A stretch of 64,000 nt of DNA from Blastobasis lacticolella (GCA_905147135.1 LR990055.1:1116001-1180000), one strand, 5' to 3'. Shown: positions 10,763-21,913, numbered from the stretch's first letter. The notes: generated from the sequence alone by a model not told the origin. Program-made: numbers and translations.

Positions 10763-12072
10763 TTTTTGCAACTTGTAGCGCCCTCTATTGAGTTTCCAAT
10801 AAAAATAGCGGATCCTAATGCAACAACAATGTTTGTGCAACCAATGTGTTCGACCTATAATTACTAGAAAGTGCAGGTTGTTGTTAAGGTGCTTGTCATT
10901 CTACTAAGGCTACTATCCGCTAGATGGCGCCCCTGTACCAATCGATTCCTATGTCCGATATTCCCTCTATCGTGGTGCCATCTATAATTGTACAAGGCTA
11001 CACACCCGTTGACTGCTTTATCTAACACTGTTTATGCTCAATCTAAGTATGTAATTTAACTGTCATCAGCTGGCTTTTGTTTACATTGTTGTCGTGTCAC
11101 TTTTTGAACATTTGACGGTGTTTTATTTGATGTGATAATTCCAGTTATTTTAAAATTATAATGGTTTATTTTCACTTATTACTTTGTATTACCACAGATA
11201 AGTCCTTCAATTAAGATGATGTGAGATTAGCCTCAATTAGGCGTCAAAATATAGTCGTTATGAGGTACCGTATTTTAACACTTGCTATTACTGTTTTCAC
11301 GATATCCAAGTAGTCTCTCACCTAAACACTTTTATATTTTATTCATATACGCACTTTACATTAATTGTTAACACTAAAAACACCTTTGGAACTTTTAAAA
11401 AAATATTTTTGTATGGAGCTAGAATTAACGTTTTGAGGTGGCGCCCGGAGATTTAATGATAATATAATTTTATGAAATATAATGGCAGTACGTAACTACA
11501 ACAGAAAATGTGTAACCAAAGGCCCCATTTTTGAACCGCTCTCCTCAAGTCAAACGATTTAAAGTTATTTTGCGTAGAATGAAAAATTCAATATTTTGAT
11601 GCATGACACTGATTTTCCCAAGTTTTGAACTTTTCAAGATTGAAGATTTGTTATTTTGTGAAACACAGGTGTTATGGATACATGAAAAGTGCTCACATAC
11701 ATGCTCCGCCATATTATGGCGTACAAAATATTGAGGTAAATTCTAACATTAATAATTAAACTAACTTAATTTACTGTATTGAAAAAAGACTTAAATATTG
11801 TCACAGTAATAATTTGTAGGAGTCTATTTAATTAAACTATAAATAATATCAAGGTAAGGTATGTCTATTTAATTAAACTTTAAAATGTAAGGTTAAAAAA
11901 AATATGTAAATAATCTAAAATTTAAACTAATGTTTTTAATAACAAACTAAGTTCGCTGTCGGTGTTCTCAACGTCATTTAAAATAATTGAATTTTTCATG
12001 TCACACAAATTGAGACAAACAATCTTCAAAATAGAGCCCCCGGTACGGTACAATCAAGGCGGTGCAACTCAC

Positions 12073-12123
12073 TTGCGCATGGTGCTGGCGGCAGGTGCAT
12101 CGCGCCCGCCTCAGGGCGTGCAT
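12073..12123 (-). CDS. Candidate cassette micro-exon (17 codons)
   Basis: A phase-0 stretch of 51 nt encodes MHALRRARCTCRQHHAQ. It is bounded by a pyrimidine-poor acceptor GGTGTCCGCAG and a good donor CAA|GTGAGT, and is GC-rich in an AT-rich intron. Exon 15 joins exon 16 in frame with or without it, so it could be an optional cassette. The sequence is not coiled coil and has two nearby Cys. It may simply be a GC-rich repeat. Confidence 0.3.
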
Positions 12124-14109
12124 CTGCGGACACCCCCACACCCACACCCACACTTACCACACACACAGGGACGCTACCCGGTCGTACTATCTCTGCACGT
12201 TTGACACCGATCGTGTACGAAATTAGTACGGTAAATGACTCGGTACGGAACCGTTCGATAAGGCCTGAATGAGGGTTATCGCGATGTGAAAATCCACCAG
12301 ATGGCGCTAGTAAAAAGTAAGGTCTGCGGGGCTATTGGCTAACTCAGTTGACAACTGTATTTGACACTAGATAATTCTACACCACGTCATCTACGTTGGA
12401 AACTGGCAATAGCGTCTACCAAATTAGAGTAGTGTCAGATTTTTAAATGTCAAATTCAGTTGTCCACTGAGATAGCCGATAGGCCCTCTGGTCCATTGTC
12501 AATCTGTATCTGTCAGACATTAAGCCCGAACAGAATACCCAACCCGAATCGAAAATCGAACGAAACATTTAGAGTCGAAATGACGTCAATGGTGCCAGTT
12601 GCAAAGGTAATGAGACCGGGTAGTAAACACGTAAGGAATGCTGTTAGTGTTCCTAGCCTTACTGCTTTAGCGGTCTGCGAGTCCAGCCAAGATATCAATC
12701 ACTTCGAAGCGATTCTATTCTGGCTGTCGATCGAAACTTGTCAACTACTGGTAGATTTTTTTTTACGCAGTGATGAACGAGCAGATAGCCCACCTGACGG
12801 CAAGCGGTAACCGTCGCCCAAAACATCTCCGATTCTTGCATTTAGGTTGCAGGCAACATAAATGCAAAACCGTGCGTTGTTACTGTGAGGACTAAGATGA
12901 AATACCTGATGCCTGTAATTGCGCTGGTTAACTTATCCTTCACACCCGAACACAACAATGCAAGCATTGTTGCTTGACGGAAGAAATAGATAAGGCGGTA
13001 TACCTCAGGCGCGACAGTCCTACGCATCTGATCGACGCAATACAACGAAGTTGGCCAAACGTTGCCGATCAAGTTCCGAAAGACAGTCGTCGTAATGGAA
13101 TCGCCACGAAGCGTTAGGCGTCATGGCTAGAACCACTGTATTGGCAGGGGTTGGAAGTGTACCTGCTTCGACTAGAGAACTACAGAATTCGTATCTCTTT
13201 GGAAGGGCACACACAATATGTTGAACAGCGATAAACATACATTTTGTGTAATTAATAACTTAAGCGACTATCATTTGCAAAATGTGCACAAACATTGTGG
13301 AACATAAAATAGACGCCATGCAAACATATTCGTTTTAGTAACAATCAAGCGTAGCAATCATTACTTAGCGTGCTGATTAATTTTGTTAAAATTATAAGTA
13401 GTATGAATTAAATCACTTTTTGTACACTAGAATTGTAATTGAATTTTGAATTTTGATTTGAATTTTTGTAATGGAGTTCCATCATGAAGTGACAACACAA
13501 AGTGTTAAATATTTATAAGTAGTAGTTAGCTGTGAGTTTTGTTTAGTATTATTTCAACTATTAATCCAAGTCTTCTAACAGACTGGTCTACTACAATGCG
13601 ATTAAGATAAGAATAGGGCCCGCCTCGCGTCATTTGTGACACTCTAACTATATTCACTTTTATGTGTCAAGCCAAAAAACAAAGAAAATAATGAGTTTAA
13701 ATGAAATTGAATTTTTATTACTTGAGTCGAATCGATTTGAGATTATTCGATAGTTCCAAGTGTCATACGTCACAAAATGATGCTAGGCAAGTCCAACCAC
13801 ATTGTAAGTCGATTATAGATATTTAAGTAATCCTTGAAACAGATTGATGAAGTCTCGGGCACCGATTGGCCCCCGTGATGGTCCGATCGTCATAAATTAT
13901 TATTCACCGATATTTCCGTTCAGACCTCGATTAAATAAAACACGAGGAAAGATATTACTATGGCCGGATCTTAGTCCAAAACGTTTTTCGCTTGGTGGCG
14001 CTGCGGAAGACGTACATCTGTCAAATCTCCCCGTACAAGAGTATCTGTCAAGTTATCCTGCTCTTATATCTCCAGCCCTCCCTCGCCTCTAAGACCCTGG
14101 TCACAACAC

Positions 14110-14546
14110 CTTACCATGAGCTCTTATAGCAGGACCTAAACAGAACTGCCCTGTTTAGAACGAGACAAGCTGATGTGACACGTATAGCTGTCTCAATCTT
14201 AGCAGGGCAGCTGGTCTAGCCATCTTTGACAGCTCCGCTTGCGTGATGCGTGTATGGTAGAAAATTGACAGCTCGAAGTTCCGACTATTTCTACCATTAT
14301 CTACACTTGACTCTGATTGTGTAGGATCATCCGCCAATCCGCCTCCTTTGTACACCGAAAGTACGTGAATTGTCTATGGACCAAGAATTTCTACCACAAA
14401 CAGCTTATGTCAGATAACGTTAGCTTATGTCAAATCCCATACATTTTTTCTACCACAAACGATCGTAGATTAACGATTGTAGATTAACGCAACCTCTTGG
14501 CTAAGGCCGCAGTTCTGTTTAGGTCCTGCTATAAGAGCATGGTAAG
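14110..14546. mobile_element. MITE with ~38-bp inverted ends
   Basis: CTTACCATG...CTCTTATAGCAGGACCTAAA at the left is mirrored at 14509-14546; the arms differ by a 2-nt indel. The 437-bp element lies 80 bp beyond the exon 15 donor. The interior has small tandem motifs (gtagattaacg twice). Confidence 0.75.
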
Positions 14547-14626
14547 CCCCCAGGTGGGTAATTACAATTTTCCACCTTCTCCATCTTCGCTTGCCAACAT
14601 TGGCGGCTACCTACACTTGGACGTAC

Positions 14627-14794
14627 CTCATTCAAGATCCTCGCATTGTTCTGCAGCCTTGTAGTCAGTCTGGCGTTCTCGTCGCGGAGGTCGGCGAGCC
14701 GGCGCGCGAACTCGTCGCGCTCGGCCTCGCGCTCGCTCGCCTGCTCGTCTACGAACGCGCGTGTGGAGCGTAGCTGACGGTTGGCGGCCTCCAG
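14627..14794 (-). CDS. Plp: PLP-like scaffold, exon 15 (family signature motif)
   Basis: Encodes residues 1127-1182, LEAANRQLRSTRAFVDEQAS and following. FVDEQASEREAERDEF at about 1140-1155 is the clearest signature: AKAP9 and pericentrin both carry FLDEQ-type text followed by a REHERD-like run at the start of a long coil. The exon ends NNARILNE at GAG|GTACGT, phase 0-0. Confidence 0.85.
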
Positions 14795-16097
14795 CTAGGA
14801 ATGTTATTTATTTTAGTATTTACTAGTAGACCCTAGTACATCTACTTTTCCCCTACCTACCCTTTTCTTCTTGCTCATAAACCTTCCATTTGAGCCACTC
14901 AATCTATTGTAGAAAACCGCATTAAAATCCGGTAAAAGATCTAAACGTACATATATACAGACAGCGATACAGTAAGCGACTTTGTTTTGAACAATTTAAA
15001 GATTTAGTGAGATCTGTGACCACTTAAATTTGTAGTGCCTTGAGAAGGTGTCTGATAAGCCACTCATTGTACATGCCACGACCTATGTATGTATATACCA
15101 GACTGCAAATAAATGAATACTGAATACTAAAGTGTTACAGTCAGTCAAACGATCATTTGACTGAGGGTCAGAGCATCTAGCCAAGAGCTATTCGAGATGA
15201 ACAGTAGAATGAAACGGAAAATGTATGTAATGCATGTTTAACATAAGCAATAGAAAAGTGATCCTCACTATATTATTTGTTTTATACTATGTCAAACTCT
15301 CAAACTCAAATACGTTTATTCAGTTTAGGTTTTCACAAACACTTATGAACGTCATAATTATAATATAAAATGAATGCTAGGCACCACGGCACCATCGAGC
15401 GGACAATGGTTACTTGGCTAGTATGTAGGGCCATATAAAAAAGAAAACAAAAAATAGACTCCGCGGCCAAAGATTTCATTCTTTGTCCACGACACTGTGA
15501 CATTGACAGACACGTAATGTCATTTGATATGTCACCCCGCCACCGAGCGCATTGATGATGCCGCTCGCCTGTAATGTGATTAACTAATACAATTTCACTA
15601 TGCAGTGACAAACGAGCAGACAGCCCACCTGATGGTAAACGATAACTGTTGCCCATAACATCTACGATTCATGCATTTCAGTGTATAATAAGTATGTATT
15701 TTAAAGTATTTAAGTAGTATATCAGTTATCTAGCACCCATAATACAAACTTTGCTTAGTTTGGGGCTAGATGGCGCTGTGTGAATTTATCCACGATTATT
15801 TTCTCAGGTTTTGAGGTTACAGGCAACAAAACTGCAGAAGCGCAGGTGCATTGTCATTGCTGCTTGGCAGCAGAAATAGATAATTAGAACAGATAAGATA
15901 TTTAGGATTCAGCCGTAAAGTTCCGATCGAAACATTGACATCTTGGCTAGACCCGCATTGTCTTTCTTTGAGTGCTTTTAGTTTACCTATTGGCATGTTA
16001 GTTCCTATTAAGGCATAATTCAGCATTCCGTTGTCGCACTAAATTAGTCTATCTAATTGTATGAAATTGACGATTTTTATATTCATCCATATTTACC

Positions 16098-16456
16098 GTG
16101 AAAGGTGTGGCGTGAAAGATGATGTAGTGACAAAAATAGAAAGAGGGATGTTGAGATGGTTCGGGCATATAGAGCAAATGGATGAAAGAAGATTGACAAA
16201 AGAGGTATATAGTGCGAATCAGGAAAACCGGCCCTTTAGAAGACGACCCAGAAAAACATTCACTGATCAGATCAGTAATGTTCTCAAAAAAGCTGGGGTC
16301 CGAAGTGGTAAGAATAAAAGAAGATGTATGAAAAGAGTTCTGGATATATGCGAGGCTAGGGAGTTGTGTCAGGACAGAGCAAAGTGGCGGTCCATAGTCT
16401 CTGCCTACCCCACCTGTGGGACACACGCGTGAGCTTTATGTATGTATGTTTGTATG
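16098..16456 (+). pseudogene. 5'-truncated non-LTR retrotransposon with 12-bp target site duplication
   Basis: Plus-strand coding text (GMLRWFGHIEQMDERRLTKE) matches the reverse-transcriptase C-terminus common in insect LINE remnants. It ends at a stop near 16432, followed by a short (ATGT)n tail. Both sides carry the same 12 bp, TCCATATTTACC (16086-16097 and 16457-16468), the hallmark of target-primed insertion. Open frame but truncated, so inactive. Confidence 0.8.
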
Positions 16457-17352
16457 TCCATATTTACCCCCACTTTCTGAAACGCTAGTCAATGTTAATA
16501 TATTAAGAAGCAAGCAAAACTGAAACTGCTTTTTCTATTTTTGAGGTATCAATACCAATACTAATTTGACAGAAGAGCTAGTGGGTATTTTAAAATTATA
16601 CCGCGCGCCTTCTGTAGATTAATAAATAAATACTACGTCAAATAACGTAACTTTAACCTTACGCACAATTCTGAAGTCTACAGTATAAACTATTAGAAAT
16701 AAAAACTGAGATTGAAACAAATAAAAACACACAACGATGACCGCAAAATAAACAGGAAGCCATGCGATGACCAAAATATTATCTTTTCGACACTATTTAA
16801 TTAAATCTCTTTCAAATAATAACACGTGACGATGGTCATAAAATTAATACATTAACACGAAATACAGATATACATATAAACAAATGTATTGGTGACAGTG
16901 TGTTTTTACCTTTTCACAGCATATTTTATGCACGGGTGCGTCTGACATCCTCTTTAGCTGCGTGTGTGGGCCGTGCGGACAGTGTACAATACATTATGTG
17001 AATGATAAATACACAACAATACTTTAAGAATGGTATAACAAGCGTACTTCACACGTGTTCTAGCATACAACAATTCTACAAGAAAATTATAGGTCAACAG
17101 ATTTTCGCAATGAGCCGTTTTCAAGGCTCGCTTCCTACCAATTTCCCGTTACCCAGTTACCGTAAAAATAGTTGATCTAAAATAAATGGCATCGAAATAA
17201 AGATAAATATCAATACCATATGGTAGCCAACAGATTATGATAATGTCCGTCAGTCGTTAGAGCGCGCCGTCTAAGTGAATTTTTGAGAAGCTATTCTTGG
17301 AAACGGCTTATTCTATTTCACGTTCCTTTATTTCCTATTGTTTATGCGTCCT

Positions 17353-17499
17353 AATGGCTGGATTTCATTGGTCAAGGACTGGCGAGTGAACTGTCACTTA
17401 GAATAGCGTACGTCCATTGACAGTCGGTTCGGTGTCAATGTGACAGTACAGCGTGATAGGTCATTTGCCACTGACCTTGACCAATGTAAACCAGCCATT
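17353..17499. mobile_element. Short MITE with imperfect ~33-bp inverted ends
   Basis: AATGGCTGGATTTCATTGGT at the left pairs with the right end (AATGGCTGGTTTACATTGGT read in reverse complement). The body is under 100 bp. A second small inverted pair (CGTATGTCTGT) follows at about 17535-17625. Confidence 0.6.
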
Positions 17500-17854
17500 A
17501 CACACATTCAGTTTTAACTGTGCAGGTTTTTCTAACGTATGTCTGTCACATACGTCAGTCAGGTTTATGTGACAGCTGATATGACAACTGTCAGATAAAT
17601 CTCATGCGCGTCACAGACATACGTCAAACTGAACTTGTTTGAATTTCGTCTACACTGAGAGGCACTTGCGTAGGCGGAGATACAAGTGTTTGAAACGAGT
17701 AAGACAGTCCACCGGTTGGAAAGAAAGGGTATCTGTCGTCCATAGTGCAAAAATGCGTGATCATTGTCAGGATTAAACTGTCAAACCTCTGATTTTCTAA
17801 TATTTATGTAAAACGGGCGGGAGTGTATTTTTATTTTTTATTTATATAAGCCAG

Positions 17855-17940
17855 GCATGTGACGATGCGGCCGATGATGGACAATGCCTGTCTAGGAACA
17901 GCCTATTCACTCTAGCCTTGAAGGAGTCTAGATTATAATG
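17855..17940 (-). mobile_element. Non-LTR retrotransposon 3' fragment (family B)
   Basis: The minus strand carries the AGGCTGTTCCTAGACAGG text and the end seen again at 28027-28205 (+) and 50693-50835 (+). Noncoding remnant. Confidence 0.55.
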
Positions 17941-18094
17941 GCGTATGTATGGTACTGTTACCTAACCTTACAAAACCTGTTACCTAACTATCATAACTCT
18001 TGAATTAAGTACACTAAAAATGTGTTTCAACTTTATATTTGGACGAAATAAAAAGTTTATTTATTTATTATTTTATTATATGTATAGTACTGAC

Positions 18095-18251
18095 CTGCTG
18101 CTGCAAATCCTCGTTCTCCTTATGCAGCATTTCCAGGTCCTGGGACAGGCGGCGGGCGCGCGGGGACTCCAGCGACCCCGTCCCGTCCGGGGACGGCCGT
18201 GGCCGGGGCGCCGGACGGGCCGGGAGGGACAGCATGGGGACTGTGCCGTAG
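18095..18251 (-). CDS. Plp: PLP-like scaffold, exon 14
   Basis: Completes codon 1074 (GG|C, Gly) and runs to residue 1126. A Pro/Arg-rich linker (about 1074-1105) is followed by a coiled coil (RRLSQDLEMLHKENEDLQQQ). Acceptor GGTCCCCAG, donor CAG|GTCAGT. Very GC-rich compared with the introns. Confidence 0.8.
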
Positions 18252-18302
18252 CTGGGGACCAATGGGGCAATGAAATCATGTAATCGATTGTGAGGGTGGT
18301 GG

Positions 18303-18571
18303 AGTTTATCCTACGTTGTTGGGTACGAGATAAATTCTACTGTGTGGCGATAGTAGAGGTTAACGAGTCTCATAAAATGTTGGTCTGTCCGTGCACAACC
18401 TGGCACAAAAAACGAGGATATGTAAGTACTATCGCTACGTACAGTCGAAGTTTAGGTAAGCAAAAATTGTTTTTGCCTGGTCTTGTACGGGCAGTTTTGT
18501 GGGCCTCCTAAACCTCTATTATCGCTACAAAGAGGAATTTATATTGTACTCGATGACGTAGAATAACCTAC
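18303..18571. mobile_element. MITE with ~65-bp imperfect inverted ends
   Basis: Left arm 18304-18366 and right arm 18506-18571 are complementary (shared GATAGTAGAGGTT and CCTACGT blocks). A related half copy is at 29935-30110. It begins 52 bp upstream of the exon 14 acceptor (transcript sense). Confidence 0.65.
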
Positions 18572-19011
18572 GGCGCCCTAACAGTCTATAAGGATTGCTT
18601 CATTATTCTCTATGAAACAGCGAGGGCCGTAAATTGTTGCACTTGTGAAACTTGATTATTTCGAAAATTGTTAAAGGGACGTGATAGGAAAAGATTCGTG
18701 GTCGTTTGGAAATTCAGAAATTCATTCACGATAGACCGCTTCACAGGTAATAGCGTGCTTTTTAAGCTATACTGTATAAAAACAGTTATTTTCTAGCCTT
18801 GAAGGCTCACTTTTACATAAACAATTTTTCACAATTATCAACATTTATTTATTTAATACTTTATGCACAAAATAGTACAAAATAATATATTAGGGAAAGC
18901 CCTCGCCATAAACACCAAAAGCCTTCGAGGGACCTGGAGCGACGTGGAGTGGCTTTAAATGGTTTCTGAGAAGTTAATCATTTTCCAATAATGCTACGGG
19001 CACTCATCCCA

Positions 19012-19283
19012 ATTACGTGGGCCCTCTAGTGGTGTCCACGCGAAGGTTTGATAGAAAGTTTCTCGCTCGTACGATTCGGATGTGGAATGAGCTCCCGGCC
19101 ACAGTGTTTCTTTTGGACTATGACATGGGATCGTTCAAGAGGTATATTAGAGGTGTCCTTAGTGGCGGGCAACGTATTGGTAGCGCCCCTGGTGATGCTG
19201 ATGTCCATAGGCGGCGGAGACCACTTTCTATCAAGTGGCCCGCATGTTTGTTTGTTAGGCGTATTACATTTAAAAAAAATTAA
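19012..19283 (+). pseudogene. Non-LTR retrotransposon C-terminal fragment (family A)
   Basis: Plus-strand reading gives RTIRMWNELPATVFLLDYDM and GSFKRYIRGVL, the C-terminal tail of a jockey-like reverse transcriptase, then a stop and an A-rich run at 19270-19281. 5'-truncated. Confidence 0.7.
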
Positions 19284-19324
19284 GTTTCATGAGACTAAAA
19301 AAACAACGAATAAAAGAATCTCAC

Positions 19325-19449
19325 CCCTCAGCGACGACATCAACGTGTTCCGTAGCCACGAAGGCCGCGATCCTCGCCATGGCGGCGTCCAAGTCGCCTC
19401 GTAATAGGCGCTCGCGTTGCAGGGAGTCCGCTGTCGCTTCTTCTAGGCT
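19325..19449 (-). CDS. Plp: PLP-like scaffold, exon 13
   Basis: Encodes residues 1033-1073 plus two bases: SLEEATADSLQRERLLRGDL and a helical continuation ending VDVVAE. Acceptor CCCATTCCAG, donor GG|GTGAGA. A 766-bp inverted-repeat element begins 75 bp upstream of the acceptor. Confidence 0.8.
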
Positions 19450-19524
19450 CTGGAATGGGGGGGAGGTTATGTGGTGGGCGGAGTGTATAGGCTTGCTGGT
19501 TGTTTTTGTTTTGGTGGATGATTT

Positions 19525-20290
19525 CACCGGCACACAAAAAAAAAAAAATTGTCTGTACACCGGGCGCCACCTATCTACGGGCATGTTTTTCGACCCGCTG
19601 AATACGAATTTTAAGTCAGTTTAGGCCGTCCAGCCTTCAATTTTGAGTAAATTGCAAAAAACCCCAAAAAATAGCGAAAATTTGATGTTCGATGATCCTC
19701 GAAAAACAGTTGAAAATCCAATTTGTGTACATTCTTGGATGTTAATTACTTGTATCTTGTAAATAAAAAATACAAAAAATTTGTTTAATTGTGATTAAAA
19801 GATTTTTTTCAATTTTTTCAGCAGCAATTTTCTGCTATTTTATGAATTTTTTGCAATTTTATGAATGTTTGGAGGGACTATGGGCCATTATTGCAGAATC
19901 AGATCAAGCAGATTAAATTACATGAAAATCTTTGTTAATCCGGGTTCACAAAATTTTTTGTACCAAATCCAAATTTTTTACGATTTTTGCAATTTTTAAG
20001 GATATTTTATAATTTTTTTCGAATTAAATAAGTTTATGATTAAAGTACGATTGAAATTAGTATTTAACAGATCAAAATACATAAAAATTATGCTTGCCTT
20101 AGATGTCAAAATTTTTTTTCTTGCCAAAACATCGTATTTTCGCTATTTTTTGTGGTTTTTTGCAATTTACTCAAAATTGAAGGCTGGACGGCCTAAACTG
20201 ACTTAAAATTCGTATTCAGCGGGTCGAAAAACATGCCCGTAGATAGGTGGCGCCCGGTGTACAGACAATTTTTTTTTTTGTGTGCCGGTG
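19525..20290. mobile_element. Foldback-type element with ~156-bp near-identical inverted repeats
   Basis: Left arm 19525-19681 and right arm 20136-20290 are reverse complements with one mismatch and a one-base poly-A length difference. They start CACCGGCACAC, then A(11-12), then TTGTCTGTACACCGGGCGCC. The 454-bp centre is very AT-rich and noncoding. The short T-rich flank does not let me define a target duplication. The high arm identity implies recent insertion or ongoing gene conversion. Confidence 0.85.
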
Positions 20291-20307
20291 TTTTTTTTTC
20301 TATAACA

Positions 20308-20444
20308 GCACGGCTAGCATAAGTGTGTTCGAGCCGCGAGAGAGCGTTTGTTACCTTCTCTCAATACTAAGATGAAAGAGATAGCAGTATCTACGTCGTG
20401 CCTTTTCTCGCTTATCGCGCGCGATAGCAACTCGTGCTCGCCGT
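20308..20444. mobile_element. Small MITE, copy 1 of 3
   Basis: Ends ACGGCTAGCAT and its inverse, with a body containing AATACTAAGATGAAAGAGAT. Copies at 44976-45113 (inverted) and 50190-50313. Confidence 0.6.
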
Positions 20445-20877
20445 ACAGATGATATTTATTTTGTGAATGGTGTATTTCGACCTTATATACACAAGGTGAC
20501 TTTAACTTCAAATATTCAAAATTTATTGATTGATTAGGACATTAAATATCTCTTTCAATCTAAAATAATTATTTTAATCAAAATATCTCTTTTAATTCTT
20601 AATACACGGAACCCTATCACTTTCTCAGGATAAAAAGTAATCTTAAATGTCATTAGGGAATAACGTAGCTTCCTCTTAGTGAAATAATTTTAAAAATCTG
20701 TACCAGTCGTTTTTTTTGTACCACAAAGGTGGGAAACAAGCTTACGGCCTGCCTGATGGTAAGCAGTCACCGCAGCCTATAGACTAGTGGTTTTGAGTTT
20801 ATTAATTACAAACAAAAATATAAATCTTTTATCTTTATAATATTAAGACAGCTTTATGTCGGTCAAATGTAAAAAAA

Positions 20878-21131
20878 GTTCATCATCACAGCTCTTAACA
20901 GTCCACTGCAGGACTAAGGGCCTTTCCCACGAAAGGGGAGGTTATTGCCATAATATCCACGCTTGGCAGATGGGTTGGAGATCGCAATGTTACAAATATA
21001 ATAATGGAAAACGCTGCTGCCCATTTTCCAGCCTACATGGTCTAGATCTTTTATCTCGAAAACATTAGTCGCCTTGTACGACACCAGCGAATGTAAGGGG
21101 TTGGTGCTCTGCCGGACACCACACGGCCAAA
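20878..21131 (+). repeat. 250-bp dispersed repeat, copy 1 of a direct pair
   Basis: Starts CATCATCACAGCTCTTAACA and ends in ACACCACACGGCC. About 85% identical by eye to 22983-23256 in the same orientation. It lies 24 bp from the exon 12 donor. Partial copies near 31600-31690 and 42960-43080. Confidence 0.75.
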
Positions 21132-21155
21132 ATATATATGTACTACCAGTCCTAC

Positions 21156-21253
21156 CTTCCGATGGTTGTGGCAGTCGTCGCACTGCCGCCCGGCGTCGGC
21201 GTCCTCCACCAGCTCGGTGATGCGCACGCCCTGCAGCATGCGGCCCTCGCCCC
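21156..21253 (-). CDS. Plp: PLP-like scaffold, exon 12 (CxxC motif)
   Basis: Encodes codon 1000 (split A|GG, Arg) to 1032: RGEGRMLQGVRITELVEDAD, then QCDDCHNHRK. C1024 and C1027 form a CxxC with a nearby His, which could bind metal or form a disulfide between chains; this is inference. Acceptor CCACCCAG, donor AAG|GTAGGA. Confidence 0.75.
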
Positions 21254-21913
21254 CTGGGTGGTCAATATTGAGGTGAGGATATGAGACAGTCTTTTTTATT
21301 TATTTATTTAACAATTTATTGCACACAATAATATAAGGTATACAGAAATTACAAAATTAAAGACGACACAACAGGCACTACTTATTTCTAAGAAGAAATC
21401 TCTACCAGCAGACCTATAGAAGATAGACATTATAGATTATAGGGGATGAGACTTGTTGGGAAGTAATCATCATCATTTTGGCGATGTCTCGCGGTCCGGG
21501 ATACGGTTTGACCATGATCCAGAATTTGGCAGATCCAGTAATTGCAGGGGAGCGACTACCACCTGACCTTCGGGACCTTATTAACAGGGGAACCTGACCA
21601 AATTGGATTATGGTTACACATCTAGTCGCGTAAATGTGCAGGTTTCATCGCGATGTTTTCCCTCACCGTAAGAGCATCGATTAGTGTTTAACCAATGCGC
21701 ATAAGTTTGAAAAAAAGTCATTGGTACATGGCAGCACTGGGGTTCGAACATTGTATCTAGAGGTACGAGTCGGACTCCTTAACTATAAAGCCACCGACGC
21801 TCTATGTACGATTTAGTTACATTATAGATTAGTCCAAGATAAAAAACTACTAACACTTACAAAAAAGAAGACCGAATCAGCCTGCCTAGCAAAAAAAAAA
21901 TTAAAATACTCAC
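21254..21913. other. Intron 11
   Basis: Holds a LINE 3' tail near 21290-21420 (TTTATTTATT then noncoding text) and a SINE (21470-21800). Nothing else. Confidence 0.55.
21470..21800 (-). mobile_element. tRNA-derived SINE
   Basis: Minus-strand copy of the family: conserved blocks such as gtgcaggtttcatcgcgatg and ggcagcactggggttcgaac, ending in a diverged tRNA-like head. Confidence 0.7.

Larger units (their letters stand above)
5748..10900 (-). mobile_element. Near-intact CR1-type non-LTR retrotransposon
   Basis: Two long reading frames on the minus strand are followed by a 3' UTR of about 180 bp and a (TTTA)n tail at 5748-5779 on the plus strand, that is, an AATA-type tail on the element strand. 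ORF1 has a Cys-rich finger and an esterase-like end; ORF2 has an endonuclease and a reverse transcriptase. That pairing is typical of the CR1 group. The 5' boundary is uncertain (about 10.9-11.1 kb) and I could not see target duplications. It lies in the sense direction of the host gene. Unbroken frames suggest recent insertion. Confidence 0.85.
5467..14626. other. Intron 15 (9.2 kb) carrying a full CR1-type element
   Basis: Besides the retrotransposon (5748 to about 10900), it has an AT-rich featureless stretch (about 10.9-12.0 kb), a possible micro-exon (12073-12123), a short dispersed repeat at 12765-12850 (shared with 15596 and 24700) and a MITE at 14110-14546. Next to the exon 15 donor lies a repeat shared in inverted orientation with 52431-52490. 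Confidence 0.6.
14795..18094. other. Intron 14
   Basis: Contains a dispersed repeat with the gaaaaccgcattaaaatccg text at about 14840-15000 (shared with 40716 and 49858), a repeat near 15596-15680, SINE-like 3' text at 15690-15810, a retrotransposon fragment with 12-bp target duplication (16098-16456), an inverted-repeat element (17353-17499) and a LINE end at about 17855-17940. No host exon seen. Confidence 0.5.
18252..19324. other. Intron 13
   Basis: Contains the MITE 18303-18571, an AT-rich LINE 3' end near 18840-18900, and the family A fragment 19012-19283. Confidence 0.5.
19450..21155. other. Intron 12
   Basis: Holds the long foldback element (19525-20290), an abutting small MITE (20308-20444), a dispersed repeat at 20710-20800 and the first copy of a 250-bp direct repeat (20878-21131). 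Confidence 0.55.

Noticed and set aside
14591..14773. 60-codon plus-strand frame
   Set aside because: Antisense of exon 15.
15333..15656. 107-codon minus-strand frame
   Set aside because: Overlaps dispersed repeat text at 15596-15680; no recognisable domain or splice sites.
18020..18283. Plus-strand GC-rich frames
   Set aside because: Antisense of exon 14; no domain or signal.
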